64,000 bases of DNA. Source: Dugong dugon (lineage: Eukaryota; Chordata; Mammalia; Sirenia; Dugongidae). Below are positions 44,966 to 55,470 of the stretch, in pieces; position 1 is the stretch's first letter, and each line of letters opens with the position of its first letter. The notes under the pieces are model-generated. The model ran no database searches and was not told the origin of the DNA. It was given only the letters and a program-made list of their open reading frames with translations. The position numbers were made by a program, and so were the translations under genes. Location: NCBI GenBank assembly GCA_030035585.1, contig CM057462.1, positions 100,337,234-100,401,233 on the forward strand, in the 5' to 3' direction.

Positions 44966-45440
44966 GTAAACAAATAAATACATATGAGTATATTTATATT
45001 TATGTATATAAAAGGAGAAGGGCTTAAGGGTAATTTTATAAAAGATTATCTTTTCTGTAATTTTCAAAATATTTTGCAATGAGTATTAATTGCTTTAGGA
45101 ATCAGAAACAGAAAAAAATAATTTTTTTGATCTCATTTACTTTGAACTAAAATATGTCCTGAGAGCCATATCAAATCAAATGCCTTACTATTTCCATATA
45201 AAAGACATTATACTTTATTAAATAACAATTATCCCCAACCCTAACATCCCCCATCCCACTATGTTCTTACCACCATTTCTTGTATGGCTAAAATTCAAGT
45301 CTCTTCATCACGTTTGCTTTCATTAATCTCTTTCCTTTCTATGGTGAGCCAAAAGTCACAAATCAACGGTTCTCTAATCTTAATAGAAAGATAAAAAACA
45401 TAGATTAACTTAGTTATTTTCACTTCAAATAGAAACATAT
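44966..45440. other. No gene or clear repeat
   Basis: Mostly single-copy; 45235-45400 might be a very old L2 piece but is too diverged to call. Confidence 0.4.
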
Positions 45441-45947
45441 TGTCTTAGTCATCTAGTGCTGCTATAACAGAAATACCACAAGTGGATGGTTTTAATGAAG
45501 AAAAGTTTACTTCCTCACGGTCAAAGTAGGCTAAAAGTCCAAATTCAGGGCGTCAGCTCCCGGGGAAGGCTTTTTCTGTCTGTCAGCCTTCTTCTCCTCG
45601 GTGTTCCCCAGACTAGGAGCTTCTCTGCACAGGGACCCTGGTCCAAAGGACGTGCTCTTCTCCCAGCATTGCTTTCTTGATGGTATGAGGTACCCAACTC
45701 TCTACTTGCTTCCCTTTCCTTTTATCTCTTGAGACATCAAAGGTGGTGCAGGCCACACCCCAGGAAAACTCCCTTTACATTAGATCAGGAATGTGACCTG
45801 GGTAAAGGTGGTGTTACAATCCCACCCTAATCCTCTTTAACATAAAATTACAATCACAAAATGGAAGCCAACCACACAATTCTGGGAATCAGGGCCCAGT
45901 CAAATTGATACACACATTTTTTGGGGGACAAAATTCAAACCATGACA
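45441..45947 (-). mobile_element. MaLR-type solitary LTR, antisense
   Basis: The plus strand runs TGTCTTAGTCATCTAGTGC to CCATGACA. Landmarks: 'acaagtggatggttttaatg', 'gcgtcagctcccggggaagg', 'ctaggagcttctctgcacag' and 'gggggacaaaattcaaacca'. The flanks 'catat' and 'cacat' are compatible with a 5-bp target duplication. The open frame at 45486-45680 lies inside it and is spurious. Confidence 0.78.
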
Positions 45948-45998
45948 CACATTATTTTGTGTTATTGTGTACTCACTTTTGTCTTACCCCTTTTGTAT

Positions 45999-46430
45999 AC
46001 CAAAAAACCAAAATTGTTGCCTTCAAGTCGATTCCAACTCTTGGAGATCCCATACGTTACAAAGTAGAACTGCTCCACAGGTTTTTTTTTTGGTTGTAAT
46101 CTTTACAGAAGGAGACCTGGTAGTGTAGTGGTTTACAGCTCAGCTGCTAAAGGAAAAGTTGGTAGTTCGAACCCACTCTGTGAGAGATAGATGTGGCAGT
46201 CTGCCTCCATAAAGATAACAGCTTGGAAAGCCCATGGGGCAGTTCTACTCTCTCCTATAGAGTCGCTATGAATCGAGATCAACTCGACGGCACAAAACAA
46301 CAACAACAAATCTTTACAGAAGGAGGTCACCAGGACTTGCTTACATTGCGCTGCTAAGTAGGTTTGAACCACCAACCTTTACATTGGTAGTTGAATGCAA
46401 ACTATCTGTGTCACTCAGAGACCTTTATGA
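45999..46430 (-). mobile_element. AfroSINE, split by another AfroSINE
   Basis: The antisense copy begins 'ttgttgccttcaagtcgatt' and is interrupted at 46114. It resumes at 46309 ('aatctttacagaaggaggtc') and continues to 'tttgaaccaccaacctttac'. Confidence 0.85.
46115..46308 (+). mobile_element. AfroSINE inside an AfroSINE
   Basis: A sense copy from 'acctggtagtgtagtggttt' to 'atcaactcgacggcacaaaa' and (AAC)n. AATCTTTACAGAAGGAG (17 bp, identical) flanks it at 46098-46114 and 46309-46325. Confidence 0.93.
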
Positions 46431-46434
46431 AGTA

Positions 46435-46690
46435 AATATTGCCCAATACAGAGTCATTATGAGAAAGAAAACTACATACCAATATCACATGTGAATACAG
46501 ACTCAGAAATCTACATATACTTGTGAGCGTAGACAGAGAAATCTCAACAAAATACTAGCAAGTTGGATCCATCAACATATAGAAAAAGAAAATACATCAT
46601 GACCAGATAATCTTTTTGTCCTGGATATGCATGACTTTCTAAAATTTAAAACTCAGTGTAACTGTTGCTTACTGGTTCATCTTTCAACTT
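46435..46690 (+). mobile_element. Old L1 ORF2 fragment
   Basis: 'gagaaagaaaactacatacc', 'aaatctcaacaaaatactag' and 'caagttggatccatcaacat' correspond to the RT region of L1 ORF2. Frames are broken. Confidence 0.65.
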
Positions 46691-46719
46691 TCGCATAATT
46701 TAGAGGCATCTCTTATAGA

Positions 46720-46775
46720 GTTGCTATCAGTTGTAATTGACTCGATGGCAGCAGGTTTGGTTTTGGTTCCTTATG
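46720..46775 (+). mobile_element. AfroSINE 3' tail
   Basis: 'tagagttgctatcagttgta', 'attgactcgatggcagcagg' and a GGTTTTGG end; only the terminus remains. Confidence 0.72.
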
Positions 46776-47102
46776 AAAGAAAAACTAGCAAGTCTGAAAT
46801 TTAGGTATTCTTAGGACTATTTGCTTAAGTTATGTATTTTTCAATGTTTCTGATTTTCTGTTATTCTCAAACCTTGGATTTAAAATAACCTAACTATTCA
46901 GGGATAAGCCAGTTAAGGAATGGAGCTCATTAGTTGCAATTGGTATTCAGTGTCACCATTGGGAATAAATAGATTCATCTGCTGTTGATATTTTGGCACT
47001 ATATTGGCAATATCATTTGGTTTCTCTCTACCCATGTATAAATGAAAATATTGTTTTATATAATTTTGAAAAAATGTGTCTCCCATATACATTTTTTTCT
47101 AA
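46776..47102. other. No gene or recognised repeat
   Basis: Single-copy sequence. Confidence 0.5.
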
Positions 47103-47528
47103 ATGCTTGTTGTTGTTGTTGTTAGGTGCCATCAAGTCAGTTACGACTCTTAGTGACCCTAGTACAACAGAATGAAACACTGCCTGGTTTCTGCACCATC
47201 CTCACAATCATTAGGCTTGAGCCATTTGTTGCAGCCGCTGTGTCAGTCCATCTCATTGAGGTCTACTTCTTTTTCACTGGCCCTCTACTTTACCAAGCAT
47301 GACGTCCTTCTCCAGGAACTGATCGCTAGTGATAACATGTCCAAAGTATGAGAGATGTAGTCTCACCATCCTTGCTTCTAAGGCGCATTCTGGTTGTACT
47401 TCTCCCAAGACAGATTTGTTCTTTCTTTTGGCAGTCCACGGTCTATTCAATATTCTTCGCCAACACCACAATTCAAAGGCGTCAATTCTTCTTTGTTCTT
47501 CCTTATTCATCACCTAGCTTTCCCATAC

Positions 47529-47744
47529 TTATGAGGCAATTGAAAACACCATGGCTTGGGTCAGGCGCACCTTTGTCTTCAAGGTGACATTTTTGCTTTT
47601 CAACACTTTAACGAGGTCTTTTGCAGCAGATTTGCCCAATGCAATGTGTCTTTTGATTTCTTGACTGCTGCTTCCATGGGTGTTGATTGGGGATCCAAGT
47701 AAAACGAAATCCTTTACAACTTCAATCTTTTCTCTGTTTATCAT
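47529..47744 (-). pseudogene. RTE RT C-terminal remnant
   Basis: A minus-strand open frame of 71 codons: '[20 protein letters not shown]', a LGKSAAKDLVK block and 'TLKTKVRLTQAMVFSIAS'. It continues, frame-shifted, at 47274-47513 with 'FELWCWRRILNRPWTAKRKN' and 'LHLSYFGHVI', the conserved C-terminal end of RTE ORFs. Confidence 0.87.
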
Positions 47745-47973
47745 GTTGTTGACTATTGGTCCAGTTGTGAGGATTTTTGTTTTCTTTATGTTCAGTGTAA
47801 TCCATAGTGAAGCCTATGGTCTTTGATCTTCGTCAGTAAGTGCTTCAAGTCCTCTTCCCTTTCAGCAAACAAGGCTGTGTCATCTGCATACAGCACGTTG
47901 TTAATGAGTCTTCCTCCAATCCTGATGCCCTGTTCTTCTTCATATAGTCAGCATCTTGAATTATTTGCCTAGT

Positions 47974-48672
47974 TTACAGATTGAATAGGTATGATGAAAG
48001 TATACATTCCTGACACACACCTTTCCTGACTTTAAACCACGCAGTACCCCCTTGTTCTGTTCGAACGACTGCCTCTTGATCTATGTACAGGTTCTTCATG
48101 AGCACAATTAAGTGTTCTGAAATTCCCATTCTTTGCAATGTTATCCATAATTTGTTATAATCCACACAGTTGAATGCCTTTGCATAGTCAATAAAACACA
48201 GATAAACATCTTTCTGGTATTCTCTGCTTTCAGCCAGGATCCATCAGACATCAGCAATAGTATCCCTGGTTCCATGTACTCTTCTGAATTCTGCTTGAAT
48301 TTCTGGCAGTTCTCTGTCAATATATTGCTGCAGCCACTTTTGAATGATCTTTAGCAAAATTTTACTTGGGTGTGATATTGATGATATTGTTCGATAATTT
48401 CCACATTTGGTTGGATCACCTTTCTTGGGAATAGGCATAAATATGGATCTCTTACAGTCGGTTGGCCAGGTGGCTGTCTTCCAAATGTCTTGGCATAGAT
48501 GAGTGAGTACTTCCAGTGCTGCATCCATTTGTTGAAACATCTCAACAGCTATTCTGTCAATTCCTGGAGCCTTGTTTTCTGCCAATGCCTTCAGTGTAGT
48601 TTGGACTTCTTCCTTCACTACCATCAGTTCCTGATCGTATGCCACACCCTGAGATGGTTGAATGTTGACCAA
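47974..48672 (-). pseudogene. RTE reverse transcriptase remnant
   Basis: Two minus-strand stretches. 48244-48672 (142 codons) has 'VNIQPSQGVAYDQELMVVKE', 'APGIDRIAVEMFQQMDAALE' and 'TWPTDCKRSIFMPIPKKGDP' with a 'CGNYRTISSIS' fingers motif. 47974-48165 has 'YNKLWITLQRMGISEHLIV' and 'VRKGVCQECILSSYLFNL' (RT-B). RT-A lies between them in a broken frame. With the YADD at 47879-47890, this is the best preserved RT of the RTE copies here, yet it still has stops. Confidence 0.88.
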
Positions 48673-49295
48673 TTCTTTTTGGTATAGTGACTATGTATTC
48701 CTTCCATCTTGTTTTGACGCTTCCTGCGTTGTTTAATATTTTCCCCATAGAATCCTTCAATATTGAAACTTGAGATTTGAATTTTTTCTTCTGTTCTTTC
48801 AGCTTGAGAAATGTTGAGCACATTCTTCCCTTTTGGTTTTCTACTTCCAGGTCTTTGCACATGTTGTTATAATACTTTGCTTTGTCTTCTCAAGCTGTCG
48901 TTTGTAGCCTATTAAGCTCTTACTCCGTCATTTCTTCCTTTTGCTTTAGCTACTCAAAGTTCAAGATCAAGTCGGAGTCTCTTCTAATATCCATTTTGGT
49001 CCTTTCTTTCTTTCCTGTCTTTTTAAGGAACTCTTGCTTTCCTCATATATAATGTCCTAGATGTCTTTCCACAACTTGCCTGGTCTTTGGTCATTAGTGT
49101 TCAGCATGTCATATCTATTCTTGAGATGGTCTCTAAATTCAGATGGGATATGCTCAAGGTCATACTTCGGCTCTTGCAGACTTGTTCTAATTTTCTTCAG
49201 TGTCAACTTGAACTTGCAAATGAGCAACTGATGGTCTGTTTCACAGTTGGCCCCTGGCTTTGTTTTGACTGATGATATTGAGCTTTTCCATGCTT

Positions 49296-49589
49296 AGCAC
49301 CAAAAAAAGAAAAAAAAGTAGAATCATCGTAAGTTAAATCTAATGATGGACATGTGGTTAGGGATGGGAGATAGGACTTGTATATTCTGCCTGTAAAGCG
49401 GTTTATATCTCTGTAAAGGTTTATTCTGAGTTCTAGATCTATCTATCTACCTGTATGCTTAATATCTTTTCTTGGATGTCTCAAACATCACATACTCACA
49501 TGTCCAACCTGAATTTATGGTCTCCTATCCCAAACCACTTTACCCCCTACCTTGGGTCCAGGAAAAATCGAGAAAAAGAAAGTGGCAAA
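49296..49589. other. No gene or recognised repeat
   Basis: A-rich then single-copy. Confidence 0.45.
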
Positions 49590-49960
49590 TAGAAACCACA
49601 ATGTTAGTGTTCTACATAGGCAGGAACCCAGGCTGACAGAATCTCAGTATCTTGGAATTATGCCATCTGGAACATTGGTCTGTTTCTGCTGCCTAACAGG
49701 TGAAGAGAGTATGGAGAAAATCATCCCACGTCTTTAGTTCTTCTGTCCAGAGCTGGCAAAGGTCACTTCTGTTAAAATTTCATAGATCAAAGAAAGTCTT
49801 ATGGTCATGCCTAATTCCAGGGAGGCATATGCCCAGAGGGAAGGATGAACAGGAAATCTCGATGTTTAGCACAATGTCTTCCACTAAGAGCAATGTAATC
49901 CATCTCATTCTGTTTACTTGGTGTGATTCAATGTACTTTCATGTTCTCCACATCTATAAT
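49590..49960. repeat. Possible old LTR-like repeat
   Basis: 'gtcacttctgttaaaatttc', 'tcatgcctaattccagggag' and 'atatgcccagagggaaggat' resemble the 3' half of an ancient retrovirus-type LTR. The family is not assigned. Confidence 0.35.
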
Positions 49961-50178
49961 CTTGCTCCCCATTCCCACACAGTGCTGAGGACTTGAATAT
50001 GTGCCAAATAAAGGGGGACCAGGCAGTATCTTAATCTGGTCTCACCGTCTCTCAATCTTCCTGCCATTTTTCCCACAGTCCTAGAAGGGCTTGTTTTAAT
50101 TCATGGGAGCTGGAGATTTCCTAATACCATAGACTGTGTTCGTGCCTGAACAATCCTTTCAGTTCTATGATTCACACC

Positions 50179-50594
50179 TGTTATAGGTTGAACTATGTCC
50201 CCCAAAAGTTTGTGTGGTAAATCCTAATCTCTATGTCTGTGGCTATAATCCCATTTGGGAATAGATTTTCTTTGTTATGTTAATGAGAAAGGCTTAGCGT
50301 GGGGTGTATCTTGAGTCAATGTCTTTTGAGATATAAAAGAGATTAAACAAGAGAGCACAGCTGAGATGGAATAAGATAGATGCCAAGACACATGGAGATC
50401 TCCAAGGAATGAGGAAGCAGAAGCTGAAAAGACAAACACCTTCTTTCAGAGCCCCCAGAGAGAGAAAGTCTTCTCCCTAGAGCCAGCGCTCTGAATTTGG
50501 ACTTCTAGCTTCTTAAACTGTGAGAAAATAAATTTCTGTTTGTTAAATCCATCCACTTGTATTTCTGTTATAGCAGGACTAGATAACTAAGACA
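50179..50594 (+). mobile_element. MaLR-type solitary LTR
   Basis: TGTTATAGGTTGAAC start and CTAAGACA end. 'atgtcccccaaaagtttgtg', 'gtggggtgtatcttgagtca', 'ctgtgagaaaataaatttct' (with the polyadenylation signal AATAAA) and 'tccacttgtatttctgttat' are typical. Confidence 0.82.
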
Positions 50595-50877
50595 AGCCCT
50601 AGTCAATCCTCCAAGCTTTAATCTCTGATATTTAAAGGAAAAATTTTTAGGATCTAGGAAATCCCTTTCTCCTCAACAGAATCTAGCTTTCAAGACTACT
50701 TACTAAATGAATTTAGAAAGAAGTCTAATTTGGAACAGTACTGGTACCTTTGTTCTGGGAAAGAACAGCTTTCACTCTGAAAAAAAATAAATGTAATTGT
50801 TTTAATATATGAGAAGTTACAAGACAGCAAAATTTACAAGGAATTGAGACATCATATAACTTTTTTTTTTAAAGTTG

Positions 50878-50974
50878 TCTTTGCTGTACCTGTCTCCCCT
50901 ACTGAATTACAAGATTCATGAAGGTAGGAGCCAAATCTTTGGCTCAGCATTTCTAATAAATTAAGGAGTGAAAG
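50878..50974 (+). repeat. L2 3' end
   Basis: 'tgtctcccctactgaattac', 'atgaaggtaggagccaaatc' and 'aataaattaaggagtgaa'. It continues after the hAT element as 'tgaatgaatgaatcag'. Confidence 0.7.
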
Positions 50975-51305
50975 CAGGGGCAAGTTATACAATAAGCAAG
51001 GTAAGCATGGTACTTCCCTTGCTTACCAGATCATCTGTAGTTCACTACAGATTAGTAAATAAACACAAGTAAGACCGTGCTTACCTTGCTTACTGGGTCA
51101 TCCACCCCTGTCAGGGATTATAAATTTGAAAAGATGCTTTCATTCTGTAGGAAGGTGCTGTGAGATTGGGAGAGAGACAGATGCCAGCCATACATAGAAG
51201 CAGAATCTTTGATGTGGTGAAAAAATGTACAGTTGTTCACTACAGATGATCTGGTAAGCAAGGTAAGCATCATGCTTACCTTGCCTATTGGATAATCTGC
51301 CCCTG
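50975..51305. mobile_element. hAT-like miniature transposon with hairpin TIRs
   Basis: The 331-bp element starts CAGGGGCAAGTTATACAATA and ends with the inverted complement (reverse strand CAGGGGCAGATTATCCAATA). The two termini match over about 70 bp with a handful of differences. AGTGAAAG (50967-50974) and AGTGAATG (51306-51313) form an 8-bp target duplication with one mismatch, as expected of hAT transposases. Each TIR contains its own palindrome; at 51258-51284 the arms gcaaggtaagca and tgcttaccttgc are perfect around a 3-base loop. A third, internal terminus-like copy ends CCCCTG at about 51115. No coding capacity. Mobilised in trans if at all. Confidence 0.8.
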
Positions 51306-51339
51306 AGTGAATGAATGAATCAGTAGGTCACTAAGATCA

Positions 51340-52538
51340 TATGCTTACATGAGTCTGTTAGTAATTTTGTATAAAACAGGGAAGAAAGCATTTAAATTGG
51401 CAATATGACCTAAGGTTCTAAAGTTACAGTCTCAAAAAATGAAAAGGTGACAGAAGTGTCCTGGGTGGGCAAAGAACTCACTGTGGTGAGGGAAAGAATT
51501 GAGATGCACAGATGCCTAAATGGGGAAGTAGGGTCAAGCTTGGGGGAGAGGGATTCTTTTGAGTGAGGTGTACCAGGAACCATTGAAATATCTTCTGACC
51601 CAGCACTGGAGATTTGTTCTAGGTTCCTTGAGGAGGGAGGATGATGGCTGGTGTGTGTGTGTGGCGGGGGGCGGGAACAGCTTGCCTAGGGTGGGCTGCA
51701 GGGCTCACGTGAGGGATTCAGGCCAGTTTAAGGGCCATGAGGTAGTGGAAGCAGAGCATGATGGCCATGAATGGAGATGTGATGATGACCATGACAACAG
51801 TATTATTGCCCCAAAGCACTTTGAGATCAAGGGATGGGTCTTACTCATTTTGGATAAAAATCCACTACGGACTGTGCAGGAAATGAAAAGGCTTTTGGAA
51901 TCCCCCTGTGACTTGGTTCTTGGGCCAGAGGTCATCAAGATTTCTACCCACACACTTAATTGTCCCCAGGCTTGAGGGACCTCCGCAAACAAAGGTCACA
52001 CATTAAGGCTCATTGCTACATCCTAGCAAATCTCCCATACACCGGATGATTCAGACAAACAGGCAGTTCTCCCCATGAGAGGGAATTTCTTTAAAACTGT
52101 ATGTAGGGACTGTCCTTAGAAATTGCAATATGACTGTGTTCACCAGGATTTGGAATGACTTTCTCAGAATTCATCTCTTATCAGCCACCAGCAGGTACTC
52201 CAAAAGTATTAAAACTTCAGTGGCGTGAATCTAGAGACTGTCCAAAATCAGCGTGTGTAAAAGTTGAACTTTCAGTCTATGGCTACATGATATTTATTTC
52301 ATTTCAAGTCCAATATACGCAGTTCTCTGCTATGACATCATTGATGAAAACTGTCTAGGATTTAAAATTGGAAGTTTCTTTTGTGTTGAAGTGGTCATGG
52401 ACCTTAGTATAAACAATTTCCAGCTGGTTCCAATCATAAGGGTAAAATCTTTCTCTCTGATTCCCAGAAAACTATACCAGAATATTTACTTCATGCCTGT
52501 CCATAAAGAGGTAAGCTCTATTTTGAAGTGTGTTAATT
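51340..52538. other. Single-copy sequence, no supported gene
   Basis: A (GT)n with a G-rich extension lies at 51651-51675. A plus-strand open frame runs 51559-51975 but starts at TTG, lacks an early ATG and shows no recognisable domain. Not called. Confidence 0.5.
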
Positions 52539-52540
52539 TC

Positions 52541-52750
52541 CTCCCCTGGTGGCACAATGGTTAAGTGCTCAGCTGCTAACCAAAAGGTTGGCAGTTCGAA
52601 CCCACTAGCCACTCTGCTGGAGAAAGTCCTGGTGATCTGCTGCCATAAAGATTACAGCCTAGGAAGCCCTATAGGGCAGTTCTATTTTGTCACATGGGGT
52701 TGCTGTGTGTCGGAATTGACTTGACAGCACCTAACAACAACAACAACAAT
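52541..52750 (+). mobile_element. AfroSINE with RTE-identical end
   Basis: 'cctggtggcacaatggttaa', B-box 'ggcagttcgaacccact', and the tail 'gtcggaattgacttgacagc' followed by ACCTAACAACAACAACAAC. The last part is the same as the RTE 3' end (for example 44310-44355), which links the two. Confidence 0.9.
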
Positions 52751-53705
52751 TTCCTCCTTATAGACGTATCACTAATATAAATAGCAATTATACACATTAG
52801 AGTTATAAAAAGTGATTGCATTCAGTAACTTCTAATCTGTAATTTTGTCGTATTTTGATAATAAGCACTGGAAGATGTCTTTTCTGAAGAGTAATCACGT
52901 AGACTGTATGGCATATTAGAGGTTAATATGATTTAGTCCATTTGGAATATTGGAAGGCTGAGTAAATAAAAATACAGGACACTCAATTAAATTTCTATGT
53001 CCCAAATGTATGTTCAATGTGGGACTCGGTTGTTGGGGGTACCCTGATGATTTTTCTAATTCCACCTCTGGAGGCTAAGATGAACCTGGGACATACTTAT
53101 TCTAAAAAAAACATATTCCTTGTTTACCCAAAATTCAAATTTGCCAAGATATCCTGTATTTTATCTGAAAACCTTAATTTGGAGGAACTGGCTGCTGGCC
53201 ATGACACTAAAAGTACCATTATAATCTTTCATCTTGCATTATACTTACATCATTAGGTTTATTCATAAGAGATAAAAGCAAATTAAATTGGAAAGCAAAG
53301 TATCATTGAATGAGACCACTCTTGCTTTTCACTCTGTCGGCCTTTTCCTTTGTATAATGCTTAAACCTGTATTGAAGGGGAAGAGGATTTGTTGTGAAGT
53401 ATTTTGGAGTCGTATAGCTCAAGATTTTGTAAACAGAGCCAGTTCTGATGAAATGCCCAGCACCCCGTGGAGCACTGCTCTTACCAGCACACAGCTTTCC
53501 ATTCTAGAGCTTGAATGTGCTCAGTGAGGGAGAGAGTCACAACTTAGACTTACGGATTTATTCCCACTTACATTATATTGTGCACAGCTTTGCATTTTTA
53601 CAGTAGCTCCTGTCCATATATGAGGACAGGAATAAATTTCCCATATCATCAATAGGCTCAAGGAGTTTAGATCAGTCAAATATTCCCTCACATATTTGTG
53701 GTGAA
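52751..53705. other. No gene or recognised repeat
   Basis: Single-copy sequence. Short open frames show no family features. Confidence 0.5.
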
Positions 53706-53872
53706 ACCCAAACCAAATCCGTTGCCATTGAATCAATTCCGACTCAAAGCGAAGGTATAGGATAGAGTAGAAGTGCCCCATAGTGTTTCCAAGGAGTGGC
53801 TGGTGGATCCTAACCGCAGGCCTTTTGCTTAGCAGCCAAGCTCTTAACCACTGTGCCTCCAGGGCTCCTTCA
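53706..53872 (-). mobile_element. AfroSINE
   Basis: Antisense: 'ccgttgccattgaatcaatt', 'agtgccccatagtgtttcca' and 'taaccactgtgcctccaggg', with a short repeated 'cagggctcctt' at the head. Confidence 0.87.
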
Positions 53873-53939
53873 GGGCTCCTTTTAAAACAGTAGGGAACAC
53901 TAGTTAGGGAATAAGTTACCTTTGTATGGTTTTATTATT

Positions 53940-54180
53940 TGTAATAATAAAAGCCACAATTTATTCAGCACTTAATATGTTGTGGGCACGGGGTAAATGA
54001 TCTAGTCATTATTTCTCTTAACCCTCTCGCACCGCTCCCATTAGCTAGGTATTATTATTATTTACATTTTATAAATGAAGGTTTAGCTTTCATCTTCAAG
54101 TCATGCAGTTGCCAAATGTAAGACTGGATTTCAAACCAAGTTCTGATGCCAAAGTTTATATTTTCACCACCACACGGTGT
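53940..54180 (-). repeat. MIR
   Basis: 'aatttattcagcacttaata', 'gctaggtattattattattt', 'acattttataaatgaaggtt' and 'aagactggatttcaaaccaa'. Confidence 0.82.
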
Positions 54181-55295
54181 TTCTCACCATTTTTGTTTCC
54201 GTGTTCATTTTGCTATAAAGCACAAGATGGCTGCTAGCAAAAGATGTCACTTTTACTCCAAGTTATAATTCTTTTCCAAAATGCCAGGCATATTGAAGTT
54301 TTGCTCACTTGGAACTGAGGCAAATTGGCCAGATGCATTCCTCCAAGGAGGTTGGGAAAATGGAACCCAAGTGTATTTTCTTCTGCTTGAAATGAATTAC
54401 ATTTCATGCTGATTGGCAATCCAGCAGCATGTGTCTCCTGGTAACCAAGTTGCTGTCATTTGACATCTTCAACCTCAGGGGCCAATTCAATTAGGAGATC
54501 TGATGCAGGCCTATCCCAGGCTCACTGCTTGCCACAAATGCCCTGGATAGTTTCATCTTAATCATACTCCAGGAAGGGTATTCCCATGTTATGTAAACTC
54601 ACAAATCCAAGAGCTGGAGTTGAGTATAGTTGGAAGAAGACATTGGGAAGTAACAAATATTCCAAGTTCTGTCAGCTACAGAGATTAGCCTATGAATAGT
54701 CCCTCATTCTCAAGGAAACCAGGACAGAGCCACAAATAATTTTCCTTCAGCATTATAGGTGAATAGTCTAGGTTGGAACAATGGCACACAAAGGAATTAG
54801 TTTGTTGGGACAGCTTAGTGATTGTTTGATATAAAATTCTTTTTTTGGAGGGGAGGCGGATACTATTGTCCTTTAACAGTAAGGAAAAAACAAAGTGAAG
54901 AATAATTTGCACCAGTTTACTTCTATGTTGTTGTTGACACTTTGCCCACCTGGACATTATTATAGAAGAAAGGAGGCTATTACAGTAACTTTTTGGAGGT
55001 TAACTTTTAATACACAATTTGGATTGTTGCAGTAAATGTTACCCTGGTCACTGAAAAGACTTAACGTGCCTCTGATACTTGTTCGTAAACTTTGGCCATG
55101 ATCGACGCAATTGGTGTAATTCATGAAGTATGTGGACTACTTTAGGGACATCATTGTTTTACAGTCCTTTGAGGAAGTCTATTAGGTAAATCAGTGTTAT
55201 TTTTCAGCATATTGCAAATGAACAGTCAGAGGCAAGGCTATATCTATTAATAGACTTTCAAACTAGAGTCCAGAATTTGCTAAAGGTAATACACA
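54181..55295. other. Single-copy; candidate conserved non-coding stretch
   Basis: No repeat is recognised from about 54190 to 55160. The segment 54230-54600 and the CpG-bearing segment 55060-55130 look under-decayed, but this is a visual impression only. No coding signal. Confidence 0.3.
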
Positions 55296-55470
55296 CCATG
55301 GTGAAACAGCATAGAACTGGAAGTCAGATCTTTTTTGGGTCTAGACTCTGCTATGCTATTACCTGCCTGTATCACCTGGGAACATAACCTCGCCAAGCTT
55401 CTGTTTTCTTCTCTGCAAAATGAGGGAGCCGGACTAGAAACCTCAGCTATTCCACCCAGAAGTAACACTT
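55296..55470 (+). repeat. MIR-related SINE
   Basis: 'ggtgaaacagcatagaactg', 'gtctagactctgctatgcta', 'ttctctgcaaaatgagggag' and 'ccggactagaaacctcagct'. Same 3' variant as 34610-34765. Confidence 0.68.

Larger units (their letters stand above)
47109..49289 (-). mobile_element. RTE LINE, 5'-truncated, antisense
   Basis: From the 3' end 'gttaggtgccatcaagtcag' through RT and linker, truncated at the EN-linker junction. A short ATGCTT repeat at 47103-47108 and 49290-49295 may be the target duplication. The YADD codons are intact here: 'gtcatctgcata' at about 47879-47890 reads YADD on the minus strand. The frame is still interrupted elsewhere. Confidence 0.9.

Noticed and set aside
47109..49289. 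A functional RTE with intact YADD
   Set aside because: YADD is present but the element is 5'-truncated without EN, and the RT frame is interrupted by stops and frameshifts.
44459..50594. A complete endogenous retrovirus bounded by the three LTRs
   Set aside because: The LTRs are in mixed orientation and enclose L2, RTE and SINE sequence with no gag, pol or env remains; they are solitary LTRs.
51559..51975. A 138-codon open frame in single-copy sequence
   Set aside because: It starts at TTG, has no early ATG or recognisable domain, and shows no splice sites or neighbouring exons that would make it a gene.
54435..54460. An X-box (RFX) site in 'ggtaaccaagttgct'
   Set aside because: The half-sites are in the wrong relative order for the RFX consensus.
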